A stretch of DNA of 34,390 nt, from NCBI RefSeq assembly GCF_937920395.1, contig NZ_CALEVF010000049.1:1-34390 (forward strand). The letters are read 5' to 3'. Both the position numbers and the translations under genes were made by a program. The stretch comes from an uncultured Clostridium sp. (GTDB lineage: Bacteria > Bacillota > Clostridia > Clostridiales > Clostridiaceae). Under the pieces are notes generated by a model. The model was not told the DNA's origin. It did no database searches and saw only the letters and a list, made by a program, of their open reading frames with translations. Of the stretch, positions 16,797 through 23,430 are shown in pieces (position 1 is the first letter of the stretch; the number at the start of each line of letters is the position of its first letter).

Positions 16797-16913
16797 AAAT
16801 TTATATTTAATTAAAGGGGGCTCTAATTAAAAAAAATCAATTACTTTCTATGTATTTATAATAACAATTGATTGTGTCATTATAGTGACAAGAGTAAGAA
16901 TTAATTGTAAATA
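16744..16913 (-). repeat. Dispersed intergenic element, copy 3 (candidate minus-strand small RNA)
   Basis: The 23-bp hairpin is followed by the core (16800-16836) with the TTAATTA/TAATTAA stem and GGGGG loop, then GTATTTATAATAACAATT, as in copy 1. The palindrome GTCATTATAGTGAC (16876-16889) and TAAGAATTAATTGTAAA follow, as in copy 2. On the minus strand TTACAA (16910-16905), a 20-base spacer and TATAAT (16884-16879) precede a possible transcript of about 130 bases ending in the hairpin. In that RNA AATCAATT and AATTGATT could pair to form a 5' hairpin. Copies 2 and 3 share the full length; copy 1 shares about two thirds. Confidence 0.8.
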
Positions 16914-17119
16914 GTTATTGATAGTGTTTTAAATATGAGTATTTTGAGTAAAATATGTATTGTTAATAGGCGTTACCCAAGAAATCGTTTTTGGGGTATA
17001 ATAAATTATAAAATAATAAACATATCTTGAAAATATTCATTGCTAATACTAAATTAGAACAGAGCAATTAGTTTTTTTATTGTGAATTTTATAAAAAATA
17101 AAAAAAGAAGGTGAAATGT

Positions 17120-17275
17120 ATGAAAAATGATGTAAATAAAAACGTTGAAATAATGAAAAAAATTATTGAAGAAAAGAAAGCAAAGTCTTCACAACAAAAG
17201 AACACTAAGAGACCACCAATATATGGCCCACAAAGCTCAGGATCAGGAAATGGTGGAGGTTTAGTTGGTAAATAA
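17120..17275 (+). CDS. Small basic peptide of 50 residues with Gly/Ser-rich tail, unknown function
   Basis: The ATG at 17120 is preceded by GAAGGTG at eight bases, a good ribosome site. The frame encodes 50 residues: a charged helix (MKNDVNKNVEIMKKIIEEKK), a basic linker with KRPPIYGPQ, and a flexible tail SSGSGNGGGLVGK. It has no cysteine, no signal peptide and no membrane segment. The helix-plus-glycine-tail pattern resembles small conserved clostridial proteins of unknown role, from memory only. A TATAAT box stands at 16997-17002, and a weak hairpin terminator follows at 17316-17368. The start, ribosome site and terminator argue for a real gene. No function can be assigned. Confidence 0.6.
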   Translation: MKNDVNKNVEIMKKIIEEKKAKSSQQKNTKRPPIYGPQSSGSGNGGGLVGK

Positions 17276-17315
17276 TCTAAAAGTGAGTTAATTTAATAGA
17301 ATAAATAAAGAAATC

Positions 17316-17368
17316 AAAAAATACCTTTTATTGTAGAATGATTTAACAAAGATTAAGGGTATTTTTAT
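17316..17368 (+). terminator. Weak hairpin terminator after the 50-residue peptide gene
   Basis: AAAAATACC pairs with GGTATTTTT, followed by ATTTG. The loop is long (about 30 bases), so the signal is weaker than the other terminators here. Confidence 0.45.
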
Positions 17369-17488
17369 TTGTATGATTTAGGTACTTGCAAAAAAGTTGC
17401 TCCGTTTTTAGAGAAAATATTAAATGATGTTCTTAAAGGTATATCTTATGAGAAACTAAAATGTAAAAATCATCTGGAGCCCATATGA
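17369..17488 (+). pseudogene. Open frame of 39 codons, possible gene remnant
   Basis: A TTG-initiated frame encodes a protein-like sequence, with DLGTCKKVAPFLEKILNDVL followed by KGISYEKLKCKNHLEPI and a stop. The composition (two Cys, amphipathic helix) looks like real protein rather than chance, but there is no proper ribosome site. The stop falls inside a terminator hairpin. I do not recognise the family. It may be the tail of a lost gene. Confidence 0.3.
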
Positions 17489-17502
17489 TTTTTGCTTTTT
17501 AT
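17465..17502 (+). terminator. Hairpin terminator upstream of the methionine-rich gene
   Basis: AAAAATCATCTGG pairs with CCATATGATTTTT (one mismatch) around the loop AGC, followed by TTTTTGCTTTTT. It has no intact gene in front of it, which suggests that a gene once ended here. From here to 17600 I see only an AT-rich promoter region. Confidence 0.7.
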
Positions 17503-17600
17503 CACATTTGTTGTTTTTGTGTTTATATATATGAATCACAAATATAAATTTACTTCATATAATAATGATATAGATAAAAATTATTAATGAGGTGTAATTA

Positions 17601-18248
17601 TTGAAAACATATTTAAATAATCCTATGGAAGGTATCCCCAAAATGAGTAATATGTATGGAATGAATCCAATGATGGAAATGCAAAGCATGTATAATATGA
17701 TGCAATGCATGTATCATATGATGACTATGCAAAGCATGTATCAAATGATGAATATGCAAGGCAGTATGTACAAAATTCCACAGATGATTGCAATGCAGAA
17801 TATCAATCCAATGATGGACGGAATGAACACAATGAACTCTATGACGAAGATAGACATGGAAAATGATGACAATATGCGATTTCCTATTCCAAGGCTAGTA
17901 AAACTTGAGCAAATTTCACCTACTCAAGTTCAAATTACCTACGATAGAGATGTTGACACAAGGCTAGGAACGAAGGCAACTAATTATTGGATCAAAGATA
18001 CAGTTAATGTTAGACCTGAAGTTATAGCTACTCTTGGTAAAAATGATAATGTGAATGCTGGAAATTCGCTTACAGATAATATGGTTAGAATAGATTCAAA
18101 GAATGGCTTAGCAAAAACATTTGTATTAACTTTTAATCGAGTTATTCCTAGGGGGTCAGAGTATATGCTAATAATTTGTTATGTAACAGTTAAAGGAGCA
18201 CCTCCTTACAGTGGAGATAATGGGATGGCTACTTTTATTGGTGAATAA
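17601..18248 (+). CDS. Methionine-rich protein with C-terminal Ig-like (SbsA-type) domain
   Basis: This 215-residue protein is unusual. About 29 of the first 92 residues are Met, arranged in near-repeats such as MEMQSMYNMM, MTMQSMYQMM and NMQGSMY with MM, MxM and MxxM spacing, plus Tyr, Gln and Asn and a single Cys. From about residue 95 a beta-rich domain follows (RLVKLEQISPTQVQITYDRD, then ATNYWIKD and TFVLTFNRVIPRGSEY). It resembles the SbsA-type Ig-like domain of surface proteins; I judge this from pattern only. There is no signal peptide or membrane helix. The start is TTG with GAGGTG six bases upstream. Upstream CATATAATA resembles a sporulation sigma-E/K -10 box. Metal binding or a spore-layer structural role are guesses. 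A strong terminator follows. Confidence 0.8.
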   Translation: MKTYLNNPMEGIPKMSNMYGMNPMMEMQSMYNMMQCMYHMMTMQSMYQMMNMQGSMYKIPQMIAMQNINPMMDGMNTMNSMTKIDMENDDNMRFPIPRLVKLEQISPTQVQITYDRDVDTRLGTKATNYWIKDTVNVRPEVIATLGKNDNVNAGNSLTDNMVRIDSKNGLAKTFVLTFNRVIPRGSEYMLIICYVTVKGAPPYSGDNGMATFIGE

Positions 18249-18275
18249 AAAATATTAATATGTAATTGGACTGAT

Positions 18276-18316
18276 ATATTAAAAATCCATCTGTACTCCA
18301 GATGGATTTTTAATAT
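18276..18316. terminator. Bidirectional terminator between the Met-rich gene and the opposing small gene
   Basis: A perfect 18-bp stem, TTAAAAATCCATCTG pairing with CAGATGGATTTTTAA plus three flanking pairs, encloses the loop TACTC. TTTTTAAT occurs on both strands, as expected between two convergent genes. Confidence 0.88.
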
Positions 18317-18335
18317 TGTTAATTTCTTATTAGGT

Positions 18336-18509
18336 TTAGTTATATATTTGTTTTTCTAATTTTATTTGATTTCCATAAGGTGTTTTAGGTGAGTATCTTT
18401 GAGTTGTGACTACTTGAGCATCGGGTTTACTTGTTAATGCCTGAGCACTTATACATATGGGGAGTAACATTAATAGTGCTAATGAATCTAATATGTCTTT
18501 TTTTAACAA
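18336..18509 (-). CDS. Probable secreted 57-residue peptide, unknown function
   Basis: On the minus strand a TTG at 18509 opens a 57-codon frame: a short basic start (LKKD), a hydrophobic core (SLALLMLLPICI), a likely cleavage site after ISAQA, and a hydrophilic mature part LTSKPDAQVVTTQRYSPKTP followed by YGNQIKLEKQIYN. This is a good signal-peptide layout. The stop lies 20 bases before the bidirectional terminator, which supports a real minus-strand gene. Weak points are a poor ribosome site (TAAGA) and no clear promoter. An in-frame stop just upstream fixes the maximum length. I do not recognise the mature sequence. It could be a small secreted peptide or the truncated end of a longer secreted protein. 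Confidence 0.5.
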   Translation of the reverse strand: MLKKDILDSLALLMLLPICISAQALTSKPDAQVVTTQRYSPKTPYGNQIKLEKQIYN

Positions 18510-18581
18510 AAAATCTTAACACAATCTTTATGCTTTTGAGCGTATCTTTATACTAATTTAGCATAAAATATATACTGGATT

Positions 18582-18590
18582 TGATATAAT
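18582..18590 (+). promoter_or_regulatory. Extended -10 promoter element upstream of the winged-helix-like gene
   Basis: TGATATAAT matches the extended -10 consensus TGnTATAAT. It lies about 125 bases before the start codon, with no good -35 box. It could drive the small gene at 18717 and possibly the KimA gene behind it. Confidence 0.45.
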
Positions 18591-18716
18591 GTGTTCACTA
18601 TCAAGTGCATGAATAATATAATGCGATTATAGATAATAATTATTAAGATTAGTATAAAAGTACGCGTGGGTTAATAAATGAGATTATGATTTATTAAAAT
18701 AAGGAGTATGATTTTT

Positions 18717-18944
18717 ATGGATAAAGTTTTAAATGCAATTCGTGAGTTTTATAAAGAAGCAGCATATGATTTTGTAAAGCCAATATGTATTAATAGTTTA
18801 GTTGAAATGACAAAAGATGAAACATTAGAAATAGTAAAAGAACTTAAAGATAAAGGATATATAGCTGAAATAAACTGGAAAGATGGTAAAAAATGCGAAT
18901 TTTATCTAAATGATCTTGGAAAACAAAAAATATTAGATATTTAA
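18717..18944 (+). CDS. Small winged-helix-like protein, possible regulator
   Basis: The 75-residue protein MDKVLNAIREFYKEAAYDFV... has helix-helix-helix-beta-beta character: LVEMTKDETLEIVKELKDKGYI looks like the recognition region of a winged helix, followed by a two-strand wing (EINWKDGKKCEFYLNDLG). I chose ATG 18717 because AAGGAG (18701-18706) stands ten bases before it; the ATG at 18708 is only one base from that site. The gene ends 88 bases before the KimA-type permease on the same strand, with no terminator between. It may regulate the potassium genes or simply be an independent small DNA-binding protein. The family call is structural inference. Confidence 0.7.
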   Translation: MDKVLNAIREFYKEAAYDFVKPICINSLVEMTKDETLEIVKELKDKGYIAEINWKDGKKCEFYLNDLGKQKILDI

Positions 18945-19032
18945 TTGAATTATAAGATAAATATAAAGAAATACTATATAATAGATAAGAATTTAAAAAT
19001 TTAAGAATAAATTATATAATAGAGGTGTATAT

Positions 19033-20871
19033 ATGTTTTCAAAATTAAGAGAAATATTAATAGGCAAGACATTAAAAACAGAAGAATTAGAAGGGGAAAA
19101 ATTAAACGTTTTTTGGGGATTACCTATATTATCTAGTGACGCAGTTTCCTCAGTTGCATATGCAGGTGAGGAAATTTTAATTGTATTAATTGGAGTTATG
19201 GGTTTTATGGCATATAAATACATGTTTTATGCTGCATTATGTATTGTTTTGCTATTAATTTTACTTGTCTTGTCTTATCGGCAGACAATTGATGCCTACC
19301 CAAATGGTGGTGGATCATATATAGTTGCACATGATAATCTTGGAATAACTGCTGGACTTACTGCTGGAGCATCTCTTACTGTTGATTATATACTTACAGT
19401 TGCTGTAAGTATATGTGCTGGAACAGCTGCAATAACATCAGCTATCCCATCACTTCTTAATCATAAAGTGGCTATAGCTCTTGTAATGCTAGTAATTTTA
19501 ACAATTGGTAATTTAAGAGGAACGAAGGAATCTTCTAAAATTTTTGGAGTTCCAACATACTTGTTTATTGTTTCATGTATAATTCTTATAATAACTGGCC
19601 TTATAAGGCATTTTGTTTTTAGATATACACCAGCACCATTGTATTCAATTCCAAAGCAAATAGGGGACATTACAATATTCTTGTTTCTTAGGGCGTTTGC
19701 TTCAGGCTGTACTGCGTTGTCAGGTGTTGAAGCGGTAAGTAATGGAATTCCTAACTTTAAAGAACCATCACAAAAGCATGCAAAAGCTGTTTTAGCTTTA
19801 CTTGCTTGTTTAGTTCTTTTTATTTTTGGTGGGTTATCATTCTTATCAACAATTTATCAGCCAGTACCTGTTGCGAATGTGACTGTTTTTGCTCAAATTG
19901 CTCAGCAAGTATTTGGAAAAGGTATAATGTTTTATATTATTCAAGTCACGACTGCGTTTGTTTTAGTAATGGCTGCGAATACAGCTTATGCAGGTCTTCC
20001 ATTGCTACTTTCTTTAATGGCACAAGATGGATACGTTCCAAGGCAATTTTCACAAAGAGGAAAGAGACTCAGTTTCTCAAATGGAATAATAGTACTTGCT
20101 ACAGCAGCTGGTATATTAATTATTGTATTTAGAGGAGATACTCATTTGCTTTTGCCATTATACGCAGTAGGTGTGTTTTTATCTTTTACACTCTCGCAAG
20201 TTGGAATGTTCCTCAAATGGACAAGGAGCAAAGAAGAAGGCTGGAAACATAAGGCTGCTATAAATGGATTAGGTGGTATTGTAACTTTTATTACAGTAAT
20301 ACTTATAGGTATCACAAAGTTTGTTCATGGGGCTTGGTTAGTTTTTATTATAATACCTTTACTTGTGTATGTTATGTTAAAGATAAAAGATCATTATAAT
20401 AAAGTAGTAAAACAAATTAAATTATCGAATGATGAAAGACCTAATAGTGGAATAAAAACAAATAATGAACAACATGTAATAATACTTTTAGGTACATTAA
20501 ATAAGACCTTTTTAAAATCATTGAACTGTGCTAGATGTTTATCTAATAATGTAGTTGCTTTTCATGTATCAACTGATCAAGCAACTACTGAAAAACTAAA
20601 AGTAAAATGGAAAGAATATAATCCTGGAATTCCATTAATAATCGAACACTCTGCATATAGAGACATTATAGAACCATTGATGAACTTTATAGAGTCTGAG
20701 GATCGTGCATCGAAACATGGAGAAACAGTAACTGTAGTAATATCACAGTTTGTTATTACTAAGTGGTGGCACAATATACTTCATAATCAAACGGGATATT
20801 TTATAAAAAGTATGTTATATAAAAACAGAAATGTTGCAGTCCTCACAGTACCGTATATAATAAAAGAATAG
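19033..20871 (+). CDS. kimA: KimA-type potassium permease (APC superfamily)
   Basis: This 612-residue protein matches the KimA (formerly YdaO) family of high-affinity K+/H+ symporters. About twelve hydrophobic segments (roughly residues 30-455) are followed by a cytoplasmic domain of about 150 residues (from EQHVIILLGTLN) with a USP-like fold. Family landmarks are GLPILSSDAVSSVAYAGEEI near the N-terminus, SYRQTIDAYPNGGGSYIVAH near residue 82, and SGCTALSGVEAVSNGIP near residue 227. GAGGTG stands before the ATG. In Bacillus subtilis kimA is controlled by a c-di-AMP riboswitch; I see none here, and the 88-base leader is too short for one. The next genes encode KdpD/KdpE, which supports a potassium role. 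A terminator-like hairpin follows the stop codon. Confidence 0.88.
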   Translation: MFSKLREILIGKTLKTEELEGEKLNVFWGLPILSSDAVSSVAYAGEEILIVLIGVMGFMAYKYMFYAALCIVLLLILLVLSYRQTIDAYPNGGGSYIVAHDNLGITAGLTAGASLTVDYILTVAVSICAGTAAITSAIPSLLNHKVAIALVMLVILTIGNLRGTKESSKIFGVPTYLFIVSCIILIITGLIRHFVFRYTPAPLYSIPKQIGDITIFLFLRAFASGCTALSGVEAVSNGIPNFKEPSQKHAKAVLALLACLVLFIFGGLSFLSTIYQPVPVANVTVFAQIAQQVFGKGIMFYIIQVTTAFVLVMAANTAYAGLPLLLSLMAQDGYVPRQFSQRGKRLSFSNGIIVLATAAGILIIVFRGDTHLLLPLYAVGVFLSFTLSQVGMFLKWTRSKEEGWKHKAAINGLGGIVTFITVILIGITKFVHGAWLVFIIIPLLVYVMLKIKDHYNKVVKQIKLSNDERPNSGIKTNNEQHVIILLGTLNKTFLKSLNCARCLSNNVVAFHVSTDQATTEKLKVKWKEYNPGIPLIIEHSAYRDIIEPLMNFIESEDRASKHGETVTVVISQFVITKWWHNILHNQTGYFIKSMLYKNRNVAVLTVPYIIKE

Positions 20872-20875
20872 ATAC

Positions 20876-20911
20876 TAAAAAATTCTTAGTCTAGGCTGAG
20901 AATTTTTTTAG
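20876..20911 (+). terminator. Terminator or attenuator between kimA and the KdpD-like gene
   Basis: TAAAAAATTCTTAG pairs with CTGAGAATTTTTTTA (one G-U pair) around a short loop and ends in seven T. Only 37 bases separate it from the kinase start, leaving little room for another promoter. Partial read-through from kimA is therefore likely. Confidence 0.8.
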
Positions 20912-20948
20912 TAAAAAGATTAAATATATTGGGTGAGGGGTGGAAGAG

Positions 20949-22571
20949 TTGAAAAAAGGTGGATTTGACGAGAATATTTTTAAAGCTTTTAGTGAACATA
21001 AATACAATGGTTATGAAGAAATTAAACGTATATTTACCAATGCGTTTGAAACCATAGTCATTATGACTTTATTCACTATGTTATCACTGATCTTTAGGAA
21101 AATTGGATTCCATGAGTCAAATGTAATAATAGTATTTATTTTAGGGGTATTATTTGTAGCAAGAAATACTGAGGGATATGTTTATGGGGTTTTGGCTGCA
21201 ATAATTGGAGTGTTAGCATTTAATTTTTTCTTTACTATACCATATTATAGCTTTTTAGTTTACAGATCAGACTACCCTGTAACCTTTGTTGTTATGCTGA
21301 TAGCCGCAATTATTACAAGTACTCTAACTTCAAGAGTTAAAACACAAGTCAATATATCTTTTGTACGTGAAAACAGGATGCGAATTTTATATAAAATAAA
21401 TAATTTATTGCTTACAGCAAAAGATAAAAAACAAGTAGTCGAGTTTTGTGGTCAAAATTTAATTGATATGTTTAATAGAACTATTATGATAGCTATCGTA
21501 GACATTAATAACAATTTAAACAAACCCAATATTTATCTATTTAATGATCAATATGATAAAAAGATTTTTGAATCTGTCATCGAAGTCGAAGGAGCGCAAA
21601 AATGTTTTAAAACAGGAAAATCAGTAGGTGTTGAGGCTGAAATTCCAAAATCTAGTGTTGGTTATTATCATCCAATTATGGGGCAAAACAAAATACTTGG
21701 AGTTATTGGGATAGCTTGTTTTAAAGAAAACATTTTATCTGAAAATGAAAAGATTCTACTACAGTCTGTTGCTACACAAATGGCTTTGGCTATTGAAAGG
21801 GAAGATTTATATGAAAAGAAAAGACAGGTAAATATGGAAAAGGATAGAGAAAGGCTTAGGGGTAACCTCTTAAGATCAATATCTCATGATTTAAGAACGC
21901 CACTTGCAGGAATATTAGGGTGTATTTCTACCATTAGTGATAATTATGATGTGCTTGATAATGATACTAAAAAAGAGCTTATAAAAAATATATATGAAGA
22001 TACAAGTTGGCTAATACATTCAGTTGAAAATATATTAAGTATGACAAGACTCGATGAAGGTAGGCTTGAAATAAAGAAAGATGTGGAGATTGTTGAAGAA
22101 ATAATTTCTGAGTCTATATCTAAAGTTACTAAATTCTTAGGAAAACATAATATTAAAACTGACCTACCAGAAGAAATGATTATATTATTTGTAGATGGAT
22201 TATTAATTGAACAAGTACTTATTAATTTAATTGATAATGCTATAAAATATACACAAAGTGATTCTATTATTGAAATAAAGGTTATTCAAAAGGAAGAAAT
22301 TGTAGTCTTTGAGGTGTCAGATAATGGTAAGGGAATACCGAAGGAAGATGTGGCATACATATTTGATAGATTTTATACAAAACCTAATGGTATTTCCCTT
22401 AAAAAGCGAGGAATAGGACTGGGACTTGCTATTTGTAAATCAATTATTGAAGCACATGGTGGTCAGATGGAAGCACTTAACAACTCTTCAGGTGGAGCAA
22501 CTTTTAAATTTAGTTTACCAATAATAAGGAGTGATGGCAATGGATATAAAACCTTTGATCTTAATAGTTGA
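20949..22571 (+). CDS. KdpD-like sensor histidine kinase lacking the N-terminal KdpD domain
   Basis: This sensor kinase of about 540 residues corresponds to the C-terminal half of KdpD. In order it has a short cytoplasmic lead, a four-helix DUF4118 membrane domain (about 35-125; VYGVLAAIIGVLAFNFFFTI), a GAF-like domain (about 145-285) and the kinase core. The phospho-acceptor His is at about residue 313 in SISHDLRTPLAG. The ATP-binding motifs are LIDNAIKYTQ, VSDNGKGIP and GIGLGLAICKSI. The roughly 350-residue N-terminal KdpD domain with its Walker and USP parts is absent. TTG 20949 is preferred because AGGGG stands eight bases before it; an in-frame GTG at 20940 overlaps that site. The 3' end overlaps the KdpE gene, indicating translational coupling. 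Confidence 0.9.
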   Translation: MKKGGFDENIFKAFSEHKYNGYEEIKRIFTNAFETIVIMTLFTMLSLIFRKIGFHESNVIIVFILGVLFVARNTEGYVYGVLAAIIGVLAFNFFFTIPYYSFLVYRSDYPVTFVVMLIAAIITSTLTSRVKTQVNISFVRENRMRILYKINNLLLTAKDKKQVVEFCGQNLIDMFNRTIMIAIVDINNNLNKPNIYLFNDQYDKKIFESVIEVEGAQKCFKTGKSVGVEAEIPKSSVGYYHPIMGQNKILGVIGIACFKENILSENEKILLQSVATQMALAIEREDLYEKKRQVNMEKDRERLRGNLLRSISHDLRTPLAGILGCISTISDNYDVLDNDTKKELIKNIYEDTSWLIHSVENILSMTRLDEGRLEIKKDVEIVEEIISESISKVTKFLGKHNIKTDLPEEMIILFVDGLLIEQVLINLIDNAIKYTQSDSIIEIKVIQKEEIVVFEVSDNGKGIPKEDVAYIFDRFYTKPNGISLKKRGIGLGLAICKSIIEAHGGQMEALNNSSGGATFKFSLPIIRSDGNGYKTFDLNS

Positions 22572-23241
22572 AGACGATAAACCTATTCAAAAATTTATGA
22601 AAATTTCCCTCGAGGCACAGGGATATAAATGTATGGAAACTGAGTTTGGAAATACTGCTATAACACTTATTTTTTCTCATAATCCAGATATAATAGTTTT
22701 AGATTTAGGGTTACCTGATATTGACGGACTAGATGTTATAGAGAAGGTTAGGGAGTTTACAAAAGCTAAGATAATAGTAGTCTCAGCACGCGGACATGAA
22801 AGAGAAAAGGTTGAAGTATTAGATAGAGGGGCAGATGATTATTTGACTAAGCCATTTAGCGTGGCAGAATTTTTGGCAAGAATTAGAGTAGCACTTAGGC
22901 ATTTTAATCAAAATATTAATTCAGAAGGTAATGTTTTATCGGTATTTAGGGTAAAGGACTTAAAAATAGATTTTGAAAAACGCAGAGTTACTATTTTAGA
23001 TAAAGAAATACATTTAACACCGATGGAATACAAATTAATCGAGTTAATGTCAAAATATTCAGGACGAGTGTTAACTCATAAGTTCATAGTTGATGAAATT
23101 TGGGGAAATTATTTTGAAAACGATACACATTCACTTAGGGTATTCATGGCTAATATAAGAAGAAAAATAGAGATCGATCCTGCGCAACCACAGTATATAT
23201 TAACAGAGGTTGGAGTAGGGTATCGTTTAATTGATGAATAA
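22540..23241 (+). CDS. KdpE-like response regulator, OmpR family
   Basis: This 233-residue response regulator has a receiver domain (acidic pocket E11, D12, D13; phosphorylation site D55 in VLDLGLPDIDG; K104 in LTKPF) and a C-terminal OmpR-type winged helix. The winged helix is marked by HLTPMEYKLIELMSKYSGRV and ends TEVGVGYRL, the KdpE-like ending. ATG 22540 is the likely start: AAGGAG (22525-22530) stands nine bases before it, whereas the upstream GTG and ATG are too close. It overlaps the kinase gene by 32 bases. In other bacteria KdpDE turns on high-affinity K+ uptake; no kdpFABC is present in this window, so the neighbouring kimA or a distant operon may be the target. Confidence 0.92.
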   Translation: MDIKPLILIVEDDKPIQKFMKISLEAQGYKCMETEFGNTAITLIFSHNPDIIVLDLGLPDIDGLDVIEKVREFTKAKIIVVSARGHEREKVEVLDRGADDYLTKPFSVAEFLARIRVALRHFNQNINSEGNVLSVFRVKDLKIDFEKRRVTILDKEIHLTPMEYKLIELMSKYSGRVLTHKFIVDEIWGNYFENDTHSLRVFMANIRRKIEIDPAQPQYILTEVGVGYRLIDE

Positions 23242-23333
23242 CAATTCAAGGATGTAACAAGTCTAATTTCACACCCTAACTTACTTTTTATTGATAAAAT
23301 ACGCGGAGATGACATAACTTTAAAAGCCAATAT

Positions 23334-23362
23334 TTGCTAAATGATGCTCTGTGTGTTATTAT
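23334..23362 (+). promoter_or_regulatory. Sigma-A promoter of the SleB-type hydrolase gene
   Basis: TTGCTA (23334-23339), a 17-base spacer and TATTAT (23357-23362), with an extended -10 TG one base ahead. The leader is about 60 bases. Confidence 0.65.
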
Positions 23363-23430
23363 GTTGAGATGATAAAAACTTTTAAACATAATATATCCAT
23401 AAATAAAATGTTATGTAGGGGGAATGAAAA

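Noticed and set aside
12295..16913. The three-copy element as an insertion sequence or MITE
   Set aside because: No transposase, no terminal inverted repeats enclosing the whole unit and no target duplication seen; not fully excluded without genome-wide copies.
18945..19032. Possible c-di-AMP riboswitch before kimA
   Set aside because: The leader is only 88 bases, AT-rich, without the conserved riboswitch segments; none seen before the upstream small gene either.
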